A stretch of DNA of 33,033 nt, taken from positions 1 to 33,033 of the forward strand of contig JALSLY010000080.1 of assembly GCA_026988035.1 (NCBI GenBank), in the 5' to 3' direction. The position numbers and the translations under genes are program-made. A model generated the notes under the pieces. That model had not been told where the DNA came from and made no database searches. It saw nothing but the letters and a program-made list of their open reading frames with translations. The DNA is from Thermotogae bacterium. GTDB lineage: Bacteria > Thermotogota > Thermotogae > Mesoaciditogales > Mesoaciditogaceae. Numbering within the stretch: position 1 is the stretch's first letter; every line of letters starts with the position of its first letter. Shown in pieces: positions 1 through 8,219 of this stretch.

Positions 1-108
1 GCGATTTCATACATGATTTCCATGGTTTGTGAGAAGGCGAAAGAGGCATATTCTGTTTTGAATTATGGCTTATTTCCTGGATTTGTTGATGATATGTTAA
101 TTACTTAA
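1..108 (+). CDS. C-terminal end of an unidentified protein (5' end outside window)
   Basis: Frame 1 is open from the first base to a TAA at 106-108 and encodes the last 35 residues of a protein, ending in FPGFVDDMLIT. No membrane segment or known motif is visible. The gene that follows on the same strand is a MutL-family ATPase, and that family is often encoded beside adenosylcobalamin-dependent mutase or aminomutase subunits, so this could be the end of such a subunit. That is inference from context only, since I do not recognise the residues themselves. The fragment is separated from the next gene by about 220 bases holding a tandem repeat. Confidence 0.4.
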   Translation, partial: AISYMISMVCEKAKEAYSVLNYGLFPGFVDDMLIT

Positions 109-177
109 CATTGACGCACAACGTGAGATCATTAATGGTAATATGTGTTGTTCAAAAATTCACACGATCGCTATCCC

Positions 178-322
178 AAAGGAGTGGGATTCTCCAGTGG
201 AGAATATCTTTCCCACTTGCGCTCCGCAGCGAGCAAAGCGAGTGAAAGGAGTGGGATTCTCCGGTGGAGAATATCTTTCCCACTTGCGCTCCGCAGCGAG
301 CAAAGCGAGTGAAAGGAGTGGG
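178..322 (+). repeat. Tandem repeat, 67-bp unit, two full copies plus an 11-bp partial third
   Basis: Copy 1 is 178-244, copy 2 is 245-311, and the start of a third copy is 312-322. The two full copies differ at one base only (A196 versus G263). Each unit holds two hairpins. The first has outer arms AGTGGGA/TCCCACT (183-189 and 211-217) and inner arms TTCTCC/GGAGAA around a 3-base loop. The second has GCTC/GAGC arms (221-224, 231-234) inside CACT/AGTG (214-217, 241-244). Every unit begins with AAAGGAGTGGG, a Shine-Dalgarno-like string, and the partial third copy serves as the ribosome binding site of the gene at 328. A 62-codon ORF across the repeat is an artefact of it. Confidence 0.9.
312..318 (+). 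promoter_or_regulatory. Ribosome binding site supplied by the truncated third repeat copy
   Basis: AAAGGAG ends nine bases before the GTG at 328, and the string is identical to the start of repeat copies 1 and 2. It decides the start of the MutL-family gene. An ATG at 326 is closed at once by TGA, and the in-frame ATG at 343 has no comparable site. Confidence 0.6.
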
Positions 323-327
323 TTTAT

Positions 328-1680
328 GTGAGATTTGATGTCATGACAGCAGAAATAGGAAGCACAACCACGGTTGTAAGTGCTTTTACTGGTTTAGGAA
401 GCACTCCCAAGCTCGTCGCTCAAGGTGAACATTATACCACAGTTAATGAAGGAGATGTAACAATTGGCATAGAGCGGGCTTTGAAGTTTATAAAAGAAAA
501 GATCAAAGAACCCGTTGAATGGGAGAATTTGCTTGTTTCCTCGAGTGCTGCAGGTGGTCTGAAAATGACCGTTCATGGTCTTGTATATGACATGACAGCC
601 CGGGCAGCCAAAGAGGCCGCACTTGGTGCGGGAGGAGTTGTTAAATTAGTTACATCTGGAAAAATTTCACGCGATGTGATAGATAAAGTGCATCTCATAT
701 CGCCCAAACTTATCCTTTTAGCTGGTGGGGTAGATCACGGAGAATCCGAAACAGTGGTACACAACGCAAAGCTTTTTGCCCAGAGTGATATAAACGTTCC
801 CTTTGTTTATGCAGGAAATTTGGACGCTTCGGAAAGAGTAGTACAAATTTTGGAAAATAGTGGGAAAAAGGTAACTGTGACGCAGAATGTTTACCCCAAA
901 GTGGATGTTTTAAATGTGGAGCCCGTTAGAAAGATTGTCCAGAAGGTTTTTTCTCAAAATATCATTCATGCTCCCGGAATGGCAAAGCTTGATGGTCAGG
1001 TGAAGGGTCAAATAATACCAACTCCGGCAGCCGTTATGAAAGCTGGAAGTATCCTTCAAAAGGAGATGGGTGATTGCATAACAATAGATATCGGTGGAGC
1101 AACAACAGATGTGGATTCTTTTACAAACGGTAGTCCTGACATACAAAAGATTACTGTCTCACCAGAACCATTTGCAAAAAGAACGGTAGAAGGAGATCTT
1201 GGCGTTTTTATAAACGCATCTAATGTTGTAAAAAATTTCGAATGGATTTGCGAAGAATTTCCAGATAAGGATGAGCTTTTGAAAAAAATTACTCCGTATC
1301 CCAAAAATAAAAGAATTGAAGATTTTGTTCTGGCAATGGCCAAAGGGTGTGCAATAGAAAGTGTTCTGCGTCATTGCGGAACTATTCGTTATCTTTACGG
1401 TCCAACTGGGAGAATTAAACTGGCTGAAGGGAAAGACCTTACAGCCGTTACGAATATTTTTGGGACTGGTGGAGTTTTGAGTAGGTCAAGAAAAAGCTCA
1501 AAAGTCCTTGAAGAAATCCGTAATCTCGGACAGAAAAGGCCAATGGCTTTGCTCCCCCCAAAAGAGGCGAAATTATATGTAGATTCACATTATATATTCG
1601 CAGCCTGCGGTCTTATCTCTCAACTTGATGAAGAATCAGCAAAAAAATTACTTATTGGAGATGTAAAACGTGTCGGATGA
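328..1680 (+). CDS. MutL-family ATPase associated with B12-dependent mutases
   Basis: This 450-residue protein belongs to the glutamate mutase MutL family (not the mismatch-repair MutL). The family has the acetate kinase/Hsp70/actin fold and is thought to act as an ATP-dependent chaperone or reactivator for adenosylcobalamin mutases such as glutamate mutase or ornithine aminomutase. The phosphate-1-type loop AEIGSTTT lies at the N-terminus, the phosphate-2-type motif DIGGATTDVDSF near residue 250, and a late FGTGGVL glycine motif near residue 380, all as expected. The length fits the family. The start is GTG 328, nine bases after AAAGGAG in the repeat. It heads an overlapping gene series with rnhA (11-base overlap). 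No mutase subunit is certain in the window, so its partner is unknown. Confidence 0.82.
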   Translation: MRFDVMTAEIGSTTTVVSAFTGLGSTPKLVAQGEHYTTVNEGDVTIGIERALKFIKEKIKEPVEWENLLVSSSAAGGLKMTVHGLVYDMTARAAKEAALGAGGVVKLVTSGKISRDVIDKVHLISPKLILLAGGVDHGESETVVHNAKLFAQSDINVPFVYAGNLDASERVVQILENSGKKVTVTQNVYPKVDVLNVEPVRKIVQKVFSQNIIHAPGMAKLDGQVKGQIIPTPAAVMKAGSILQKEMGDCITIDIGGATTDVDSFTNGSPDIQKITVSPEPFAKRTVEGDLGVFINASNVVKNFEWICEEFPDKDELLKKITPYPKNKRIEDFVLAMAKGCAIESVLRHCGTIRYLYGPTGRIKLAEGKDLTAVTNIFGTGGVLSRSRKSSKVLEEIRNLGQKRPMALLPPKEAKLYVDSHYIFAACGLISQLDEESAKKLLIGDVKRVG

Positions 1681-2077
1681 CATTATAGTTAGAACTGACG
1701 GAGGCGCTCAAGGAAACCCCGGCCCAGCAGCTTCGGCTTTTGTTGTAGAAAATGGAGAAAGAATTATTTGTATGCACGCAGAATATATCGGATTGGCCAC
1801 TAACAATCAAGCTGAATATACAGCACTTGTGATGGCTTTGAAATATGTTCAGACAAACCTTTCAAAAAAGAAGATAAAAGTATTTGCTGACAGCCAACTG
1901 ATGATTAAACAATTGAAAGGAGAATACAAGGTGAAATCTCCAAGTCTTGTTCCACTATGGTCTAAAGCACATGAACTTGTTGATAAGCTGAATGCTTCTT
2001 TGGAGTGGGTTGAGCGCGATAAAAATCGTTTGGCAGATTCTCTTGTTGAAATGATTAGGAGGGTAAAAGGTGGATAA
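1670..2077 (+). CDS. rnhA: Ribonuclease HI
   Basis: This 135-residue RNase H-fold enzyme cuts the RNA strand of RNA-DNA hybrids and should act in the cytoplasm on R-loops and primers. The four acidic catalytic residues are visible: D10 in RTDGG, E49 in NNQAEYTAL, D74 in VFADSQ and D123 in NRLADSL. The GNPGPA turn after the first aspartate is typical of the type HI/plant-type group. The protein is a little shorter than E. coli RnhA (155 residues) and lacks an N-terminal hybrid-binding domain. Start GTG 1670 lies inside the end of the previous gene, and its stop overlaps the next gene by 8 bases, so translation is probably coupled. Confidence 0.88.
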   Translation: MSDDIIVRTDGGAQGNPGPAASAFVVENGERIICMHAEYIGLATNNQAEYTALVMALKYVQTNLSKKKIKVFADSQLMIKQLKGEYKVKSPSLVPLWSKAHELVDKLNASLEWVERDKNRLADSLVEMIRRVKGG

Positions 2078-2570
2078 AATATTCGATCTCGTGTTTTCAC
2101 CAAGACTTTTCTTCAAGACATCGAGATTCGACCTTTTGAGCTCAACATTAACTATATTTGTTGTGTGGATTGTTAACGTTTTGATTCTTTTTCCTATGCT
2201 TGGAAATATTCCGTTCTTTGGCGGTTTCTATATATTTTCAGCTATCCTCTTAGGGTTGATTGCAATCTATTACGCTTTAGCCATTGGTATTCATAGGATC
2301 GCTGGGAAGGGTGGGAAAACAGTTTTCCTGGGATTCCCTTTCGTTCTCTTTCCACATGTTATGACGGGGTGGATATTTTCCATATATTTTTTATGGAAAT
2401 GGGCAGCTGTTCTTTTTTTGATTCCTATTTTCTGGTCTTTCATACTCGAATTCTATCTTGTGAGAAGTTCCATGGGCTATGGAATGATCTACACTGTAAT
2501 TGTCAGAATCACACGTGATATAATTTTCTTTGTCTCTTTGTATGCGTTTTTAAAGGGATGGTTTGTATGA
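2070..2570 (+). CDS. Yip1-like integral membrane protein
   Basis: This 166-residue protein has about four or five hydrophobic helices (roughly residues 25-45, 50-75, 90-105, 110-130 and 145-162) after a short N-terminus with SPRLFFKT. A proline-aromatic motif before the first helix followed by a compact helix bundle is the pattern of the Yip1 family, whose bacterial members have no settled function. Start GTG 2070 follows AGGAGGG in the end of rnhA with an 8-base overlap. Its stop overlaps the ATG of the glycosyltransferase as ATGA. The family call is moderate, while membrane location is clear from composition. Confidence 0.6.
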   Translation: MDKIFDLVFSPRLFFKTSRFDLLSSTLTIFVVWIVNVLILFPMLGNIPFFGGFYIFSAILLGLIAIYYALAIGIHRIAGKGGKTVFLGFPFVLFPHVMTGWIFSIYFLWKWAAVLFLIPIFWSFILEFYLVRSSMGYGMIYTVIVRITRDIIFFVSLYAFLKGWFV

Positions 2571-3778
2571 ATATAGGCATGATGACCGACACGTATATCC
2601 CTCAAATAAATGGGGTAGCTACATCCGTCAATCTTTTCAAGAGATATCTTGAGAGCATGGGGGAAAGAGTTTACGTCTTTTCCCCTATGATACCGAAAAA
2701 CGAAAGCGGAACATTCAAAGTGAACGGTCTCAGATTTTTGTGGGAACCACAGCATAGACTTGCCATTCCGATATCCCATAAAATATTTAAGTTATCTACA
2801 AAGTTGAAGATCGACGTGGTTCATTCTCATGCCCCATTTAGCATGGGATTTCAGGCTTTGCGGATCAGTGAAAAATTGGGCCTTCCTCATATACACACAT
2901 ATCACACACTACTCACCGAATACAGGCACTATATACCATTTCCTTTTAGACCCACAGAGAATGCTGTCAGAGAATTCAGTAGTTGGTTTTGCAATTCTAC
3001 GGATGCAGTTATAGCACCAACTGGAAAAATTAAAGATGAACTCTTAGGTTACGGTGTGGAAGTTCCAATATATGTCCTTCCAACAGGTATAGACGTGGAA
3101 AATTTTAGAAGGCCTTTAAAATTTTCAATAAGAAAGCGTCACTCTATATCAGAAAATGATCATGTCATTTTGTTCGTTGGCAGGATTGCCAAGGAAAAAA
3201 ATGTAGATTTCGTTGTGAAAGCCTTCGCCCTTTTACATGAAAAGCTCAAAAACACAACGTTGATAATGATAGGGGACGGTCCAGAAATGAAGGAAGTTTC
3301 ACATCTGGCCTCCCATCTCAATATTTCAGATCATGTTGTAATGACTGGATACATGCCAAGAAATGAAATTGTAGAATACTACCGTCAATCGGATGTCTTT
3401 GCTTTTGCTTCAGTAACAGAGACTCAAGGCTTAGTTGTGCTGGAAGCTTTGGCTGCTGGTTTGCCCGTGGTTGCAGTGGCAAAAGAGGGAGTGGCAGATG
3501 CGTTAAAAGATGGTGTCGGATGCTCACTTATTGACACTGTTCAACTTAAAGACTTTGTCGACAGACTTTTGAAAATATTGAGAAACCCTGAATTTTCTAT
3601 GAAAATGTCAAATGACGGCATAAATTATGTGTTAGAACATTGGTCGATGAACACAATGGCTCGTCGACTTGATGAAATATACAAAGAAGTTGTGAAATCT
3701 TCTAAGAGAAGGAGGAAAAAATATGATTCCCAATCTTTTTTTGCTTATTTACACCGCCTCGGACTACGCGTTTTCTAA
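2567..3778 (+). CDS. GT4-family glycosyltransferase, probably lipid or polysaccharide glycosyltransferase
   Basis: This 403-residue GT-B enzyme of CAZy family 4 transfers a sugar from a nucleotide-sugar donor with retention. The N-terminal acceptor domain starts MNIGMMTDTYIPQINGVA, typical of the diglucosyl-diacylglycerol synthase-like subgroup. The donor domain begins at FVGRIAKEKN and contains the EX7E signature in ETQGLVVLEALAAG (near residues 285-295). Membrane glycolipid is a reasonable product but is inferred. I chose ATG 2567 (ATGA overlap with the previous stop) rather than ATG 2558, because AAAGGG at 2552-2557 gives it nine bases of spacing. The C-terminal tail is lysine/arginine rich and overlaps the next gene by 56 bases. 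No transmembrane helix is seen. Confidence 0.85.
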   Translation: MNIGMMTDTYIPQINGVATSVNLFKRYLESMGERVYVFSPMIPKNESGTFKVNGLRFLWEPQHRLAIPISHKIFKLSTKLKIDVVHSHAPFSMGFQALRISEKLGLPHIHTYHTLLTEYRHYIPFPFRPTENAVREFSSWFCNSTDAVIAPTGKIKDELLGYGVEVPIYVLPTGIDVENFRRPLKFSIRKRHSISENDHVILFVGRIAKEKNVDFVVKAFALLHEKLKNTTLIMIGDGPEMKEVSHLASHLNISDHVVMTGYMPRNEIVEYYRQSDVFAFASVTETQGLVVLEALAAGLPVVAVAKEGVADALKDGVGCSLIDTVQLKDFVDRLLKILRNPEFSMKMSNDGINYVLEHWSMNTMARRLDEIYKEVVKSSKRRRKKYDSQSFFAYLHRLGLRVF

Positions 3779-4358
3779 CAATTCATTGATTTACAAACAC
3801 GATAAGAAAGAAATCCAGAAGGCCTTCATATGGACAGTCTTAATTGCGTTAGCTTTGACTTTTGATCTTCTCACTAGCCTGACTGGTTTGTTAAGCGTGG
3901 CGCTTTACACCATTATTTTGATAGGATTAACTTTCCTCAAGTCTAAGAGTAACAGGAATGGATGGTATATATCTTCAGAGCTTATCAATGTGGGCTTGGC
4001 CATAGCATTCACAATTCCACTGTCTGGCTGGATAAGTTCACATTCTTATTTGCAGCCTCCATTTGTTAACTATCTTTTAGGGCTTACCATAGTGTCAGTG
4101 GTTTTTACAGACATATTCAGAAGGCTTGGATACATCCCAACAAAATCTGGAGACTCGGATGGAAATTTCGAAAGAATACTCTTTTTCATATTCGTGATGG
4201 CTTTGCAATGGTGGTACGTTGCGTTAACTCTACTTGGAATGAGCATCTACAGGCTCATAAGGTACAGAAAGTTCTCAAAAATGTGGTTGATAAGCCCTGC
4301 TATTAGCATCAGCTTTTCTTTGCTTTGGTTGCTACTCATGAGAAGTAATATCATTTAG
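3723..4358 (+). CDS. Unknown integral membrane protein
   Basis: I do not recognise this 211-residue protein. It has about six or seven hydrophobic stretches (near residues 1-12, 35-55, 58-72, 88-105, 115-130, 150-175 and 190-207) with a short charged loop DSDGNFER in the middle, and basic residues in the loops. The start at ATG 3723 is well supported by GAAGGAGG six bases upstream, although it lies 56 bases inside the glycosyltransferase gene. It is the last gene of the overlapping series that begins at 328. Its position after a GT4 enzyme allows a role in envelope lipid or polysaccharide handling, but nothing in the sequence proves it. Confidence 0.6.
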   Translation: MIPNLFLLIYTASDYAFSNNSLIYKHDKKEIQKAFIWTVLIALALTFDLLTSLTGLLSVALYTIILIGLTFLKSKSNRNGWYISSELINVGLAIAFTIPLSGWISSHSYLQPPFVNYLLGLTIVSVVFTDIFRRLGYIPTKSGDSDGNFERILFFIFVMALQWWYVALTLLGMSIYRLIRYRKFSKMWLISPAISISFSLLWLLLMRSNII

Positions 4359-4414
4359 AATATCGTGAGAATGCGCTTTTGGGAGGGTTTTTGAATACAA
4401 AAGGAGGGGTAAGA

Positions 4415-5428
4415 ATGAAAAAGTACGTGGCGTTTTTCATGATCTCGATGCTTATTCTTGGGACGGTGGCTCTATCAATTACCGTCACGTTTGTTACGGA
4501 CACAGGTGGATTAGGCGATAAATCCTTCAATGACAGTGCTTGGGCAGGAGTTGAAATGGCTGTTAAACAGTACGGAATCACAGCGAATATTATTCAATCG
4601 TACGAACAATCAGATTACGTTCCAAATCTCAGCGCCGCAGCTCAAATTTCTGACGCCGTTGTTGCTGTCGGATTCTTGATCAAAGAAGCTGTTGAACGAG
4701 TTGCACCACAATACCCTAACACAAAATTCATCTTTATAGACGGTTCTATCAAAAACATACCAAACGTGGAAAGCTACATATTTGACCAACAGCAAGGAGG
4801 GTTCTTGGTTGGCTACATAGCTGCTGCGATGTCCAAAACTGGTAAGGTGGGGGCTGTTTGCGGAATGCCTATACCACCGGTTAAAAGTTATCTGTTTGGA
4901 TACAAGGCCGGCGTTAAAACTTACAACATTCTCCATGGAAAAAATGTTCAAGTTCTTTCCGGATATGTTGGTAGTTTTGACGATCCATCAGCTGGCAAAG
5001 CTATGACAGAAAGCCAAATCAGTGCCGGTGCCGATATCGTCTTCCAACTTGCTGGATTGAGTGGCCTTGGAGTCATAGACGCGATGAGGGATCAACCTAA
5101 AGGCTACTTTGCGATAGGTGCAGATCAAGATCAAGATTATCTTGCGCCAGGGCACGTTCTTGTCAGTGCCATGAAGAGAGTTGATATCGGTGTCTTTGAC
5201 GGAATAAAATCAGTCATCGATGGAACATTTAAAGGCAAGACTTTCACACTATCGCTCAACAATGGTGGTATAGGAATAAGTCCCATGACTTACACAAAGC
5301 AACTTGTTCCAAAATCAATTTTTCACCAGCTTGACATTCTCGAGAATATGATAAGAAAAGGAAAATTGATCATACCTCAAACAAAAGCTGAATTTGACGC
5401 TTTCCAAGTTCCACAAATCAGTTTCTAA
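4415..5428 (+). CDS. BMP-family (Med/PnrA-like) solute-binding protein
   Basis: This 337-residue exported protein belongs to the basic membrane protein family, whose characterised members bind nucleosides for ABC import. An N-terminal signal sequence (residues 1-20, MKKYVAFFMISML...) precedes the family opening VTDTGGLGDKSFNDSAW. FDQQQGGFLVGYIA and GADQDQDYLAPGHVL are also typical. There is no lipobox cysteine, unlike most bacterial BMP lipoproteins, so it is probably soluble in the periplasm. The start is ATG 4415, six bases after AAGGAGGGG; a more upstream in-frame TTG lacks a site. No ATPase or permease gene is adjacent, since the neighbours are an unrelated operon and convergent bioY, so its transporter must be elsewhere. 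Confidence 0.85.
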   Translation: MKKYVAFFMISMLILGTVALSITVTFVTDTGGLGDKSFNDSAWAGVEMAVKQYGITANIIQSYEQSDYVPNLSAAAQISDAVVAVGFLIKEAVERVAPQYPNTKFIFIDGSIKNIPNVESYIFDQQQGGFLVGYIAAAMSKTGKVGAVCGMPIPPVKSYLFGYKAGVKTYNILHGKNVQVLSGYVGSFDDPSAGKAMTESQISAGADIVFQLAGLSGLGVIDAMRDQPKGYFAIGADQDQDYLAPGHVLVSAMKRVDIGVFDGIKSVIDGTFKGKTFTLSLNNGGIGISPMTYTKQLVPKSIFHQLDILENMIRKGKLIIPQTKAEFDAFQVPQISF

Positions 5429-5448
5429 AAAGTTCTTTGCCTCTATAT

Positions 5449-5487
5449 TACGCTCCCGTACTCTCTTTGGTAGAACACGGGAGCGTA
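5449..5487 (+). terminator. Hairpin after the BMP gene
   Basis: ACGCTCCCGT (5450-5459) and its exact complement ACGGGAGCGT (5477-5486) form a 10-bp stem, 11 bp with the flanking T-A pair, around a 17-base loop. It lies 21 bases after the stop of the binding protein gene. No strong T-run follows, so factor-independent termination is uncertain. It could equally serve as a 3' stabiliser, or as a bidirectional end, since bioY converges on it. Confidence 0.5.
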
Positions 5488-5597
5488 GCTTGTCCAAAAT
5501 TAAATTATTCACTCTTTGATCTTAAAGTGCTCCTATGTAACACCATGACGTTAGATCTCTCTTGTGCGTAATCAATATCGTCCAAGGTCGATTTGTG

Positions 5598-6155
5598 TTA
5601 TTTTCGTGAAGCTATATTGTTTTGTTTTCCGCCGTTCCCATTGAATGCCATGGATTCACTGAAATTCCGCACTTTGTAAGCAATTGGAAAGACAAGCACA
5701 ATTTTGATGGCGTCTATCCAAATGAAGGGAAGTACGCCAACACGTATAGCATTTACGATGCCATTGACGTACGTTGACAACAGCAAAGCCCCTGGGATGT
5801 ATATCGAGAGTAGCGATAACGCGAGTAAAATTACGCGTCCCACGCCATTTTTTCTCCATGCTGTTGATGCTATCCATGCAGCGGGAACGAACCCCCATAA
5901 ATATCCACCTGTAGGACCAACGAGTGTTGCAATTCCACTTGCACCTCCAGCAAAGATTGGAATGCCAATAGCTCCAAGAATCAAATATCCAATTGATACT
6001 TCAAGAGCTTCGATTGGATTCAAAAAGGCCGCCATCAAGAAAAAGGCAAATACCTGAAGGGTTATTGGCACAGGGCCTATTGGAAATGAGATGATCGAAA
6101 GCACTGAGACAAGCGCAAGCCATAGTGCCATTTTTGCTACATGTTTTGATGACAT
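5598..6155 (-). CDS. bioY: BioY biotin ECF transporter S component
   Basis: This 185-residue membrane protein is the biotin-binding S component of an energy-coupling factor transporter. Six hydrophobic helices are visible, with the family pattern FPIGPVPITLQVFAFFLMAAFL near the N-terminus and LVGPTGGYLWGFVPAAW near residues 78-94. It needs the EcfA ATPases and EcfT, which are not in this window, although some BioY proteins are reported to work alone. ATG 6155 follows GAAAGGAG with good spacing. It stands alone on the minus strand, so the organism may be a biotin scavenger, but I cannot judge whether biotin synthesis genes exist elsewhere. A BirA-type operator was not evident upstream. Confidence 0.9.
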   Translation of the reverse strand: MSSKHVAKMALWLALVSVLSIISFPIGPVPITLQVFAFFLMAAFLNPIEALEVSIGYLILGAIGIPIFAGGASGIATLVGPTGGYLWGFVPAAWIASTAWRKNGVGRVILLALSLLSIYIPGALLLSTYVNGIVNAIRVGVLPFIWIDAIKIVLVFPIAYKVRNFSESMAFNGNGGKQNNIASRK

Positions 6156-6201
6156 GGTAGAGCAACTCCTTTCGTATTTACATCAAAAAAATTCCCAAGT
6201 T

Positions 6202-6210
6202 GTATTAGCA
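6202..6210 (-). promoter_or_regulatory. Possible extended -10 for bioY
   Basis: On the minus strand TGCTAATAC (a TGn extended -10 with TAATAC) lies about 47 bases upstream of the bioY ATG. No good -35 is seen at 17 bases, so this rests on the extended -10 alone. Confidence 0.3.
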
Positions 6211-6334
6211 AACTTTGTGCCCAATTCAGAATTCCCATTCTTTAAAGATTCCATATTTATGAAAATCCCGCACCATCTATATTCTGGATAGTCACCAAGA
6301 TTTGGTATGTGAAATTTGAACAAAGCACATTCGT

Positions 6335-8194
6335 TTAGACTTTCAAAGCCGTTTCAAAACCAGAATGAACGGCATCATATATTTGACCTGGCTTCTTGGC
6401 ATCCCCTATTTTAATTGAACCTTCAGGGGACGGGTTAGATTTGACTCCTATGGTAAATATCACAGCGTCAAATTCCCCAATGTCAATTTGCTTGTTCTCA
6501 GTTAAGCATATAGCATGATTTGCTTCAAACCTTTCGAGCTTAGTTTTAGTATATACTTTCACTTTTGCCTTGTCCAAACGATTTAATGTTAGTGTACGCG
6601 TTATTGGTTCCATATCTCTTGCTATGTCTGAAAACATTTCGATTATACTTACCTCCTTGCCATTGTTTGCCAGGTGATCTGCAGCCTCGATGCCTATCAT
6701 CCCTCCGCCAACAATTAAAATTTTTTTCGCATTCTTTAACTTTTCCGGATTTGAGAAATACTCATGCCCTGTCAATTGAATCACGTTCTCTACACCTGGT
6801 ACATTTATCTTGATCGGGCTGCTTCCGACAGCGGAAAGAATTATGTCATAGTTTCTCGAACCTGAATTGGTGAACTTAGTATTGTAAGTTATCGTGATGT
6901 CAGAACGAAGAACTTTTTTTATTAAAGAATCTATTGGTTTTTTCATTGTTTCTTTTCCTACAGCAACATAAGCAAGTTTTGCTGTTCCACCAAGTTCTTT
7001 TGCTTCTTCAAATATCTCAACTTCATATCCACGTTCCTTTAGAACAACAGCTGCTTCCAAACCAGATGGACCTCCACCAATTATCGCTACACGTTTGTGT
7101 TTTTGAGCTTTCTCGATCTTTCCTGCCCATCCAACCCTTGGATTCACAATGCATCCAAGGCCTTCTCCGGATTTTACCTTCGCCAAACAGCCTTGTACAC
7201 ATCCACCGCAATAAATGATCTCATCTGTTTTCCCGTTTCGTATTTTGTTTGGAAATTCCGGATCCGCCACTAAGGATCTGCCAAGCGCAAAAAAATCAGC
7301 GAGCTTCCCGGAGACTGCATTTTCAAGTCTTTCGGGATCTCCAAATCTTCCAGCAGCTATGATTGGTAACGAAGTAAAGCCTCGTATTTTTCTTAATGAC
7401 TCTTCATGAAAGATTTTTGGAACAAACATGTGGTGATAGTAAAAAGCAGGAGAGACACAAGCATTTCCCATACCAACATGAATGGCAGCCACTCCTTTAT
7501 TTTCTACTAACTGGATCAGATCTTTAAGATCTTCAGTGTGTAATCCGTTTTCTGCCATCTCATCACCGGAAACGCGGACTATCACTGGCAAACCCGCACT
7601 TTTAACTGCATTTATAACATCATTTGCAAACTTCAAAGGCTCTGAATATTCGTCTTTTCTGTGGTTGATAAACTTTGAGTAAAATTGAGAAACAAGGTAA
7701 CCATGCCCCATTTGTATCTCTATTACATCTGCTCCAGATCTTTTAGCACGAATAGCTGTTTTCTTAAAAGCTTCAATTGTTTCAAAAATCTCGCCTTTTG
7801 TCATTTCATGAGCAACAGCTCCAGTTAGTGGGCATAAAACTTCGGATGAGGAAATAACAACGTTTGAGGTAACTTTCGGATTAGCAGCACGCCCAGCGTG
7901 ATTGAGATGAACACACGCAAGGGCACCATTTGAGTGAATCGTGTCTATTATTTTCTCAACAGAAGAAATGAACTCATCCGAATCAAGTCTAAGCTGCTTA
8001 GGGTGCTCTCTTCCACTTAAAGTTACAGATACTGGTTCCACACAAACCATGGCCACGCCACCTTTGGATATCGAAGAGTAATAGGCGATATGGCGGTCAG
8101 TTACTGTTTGACCATATCCGGTTTTGATCGGAGCAGAGAAGAGCCGGTTTTTCAGATGGAGATTTCCCAAAGAAGTTTCTTCGAAAATTTGCAT
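6335..8194 (-). CDS. FMN/4Fe-4S/FAD NAD(P)H oxidoreductase of the old yellow enzyme-2,4-dienoyl-CoA reductase family
   Basis: This 619-residue protein has the three-part layout of FadH-like 2,4-dienoyl-CoA reductases and related NADH oxidases. Residues 1-320 form the FMN TIM barrel, with the HGYLVSQFYSKFINHRKDEY active-site region. The cluster cysteines are C329, C332, C336 and C348 (CGGCVQGC then C). A first dinucleotide motif IIGGGPSGLEAA (about 371-382) and a second, VGGGMIGIEAA, lie in the C-terminal FAD/NAD domains. Electrons should pass from NAD(P)H through FAD and the cluster to FMN and an enoyl or other electrophilic substrate, which cannot be read from sequence. ATG 8194 has AAGGAGG upstream. 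The promoter carries a palindrome suggesting repressor control. It is monocistronic here. Confidence 0.87.
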   Translation of the reverse strand: MQIFEETSLGNLHLKNRLFSAPIKTGYGQTVTDRHIAYYSSISKGGVAMVCVEPVSVTLSGREHPKQLRLDSDEFISSVEKIIDTIHSNGALACVHLNHAGRAANPKVTSNVVISSSEVLCPLTGAVAHEMTKGEIFETIEAFKKTAIRAKRSGADVIEIQMGHGYLVSQFYSKFINHRKDEYSEPLKFANDVINAVKSAGLPVIVRVSGDEMAENGLHTEDLKDLIQLVENKGVAAIHVGMGNACVSPAFYYHHMFVPKIFHEESLRKIRGFTSLPIIAAGRFGDPERLENAVSGKLADFFALGRSLVADPEFPNKIRNGKTDEIIYCGGCVQGCLAKVKSGEGLGCIVNPRVGWAGKIEKAQKHKRVAIIGGGPSGLEAAVVLKERGYEVEIFEEAKELGGTAKLAYVAVGKETMKKPIDSLIKKVLRSDITITYNTKFTNSGSRNYDIILSAVGSSPIKINVPGVENVIQLTGHEYFSNPEKLKNAKKILIVGGGMIGIEAADHLANNGKEVSIIEMFSDIARDMEPITRTLTLNRLDKAKVKVYTKTKLERFEANHAICLTENKQIDIGEFDAVIFTIGVKSNPSPEGSIKIGDAKKPGQIYDAVHSGFETALKV

Positions 8195-8219
8195 GATATC
8201 TTTCCTCCTTTTGCCTTTT

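Noticed and set aside
143-331. 62-codon plus-strand ORF across the tandem repeat
   Set aside because: Both repeat copies are translated in different frames because 67 is not a multiple of 3, there is no ribosome site, and it runs into the start of the real gene at 328.
6156-6300. BirA-type biotin operator upstream of bioY
   Set aside because: I looked for a paired TTGTAAAC-like repeat and saw only loose partial matches.
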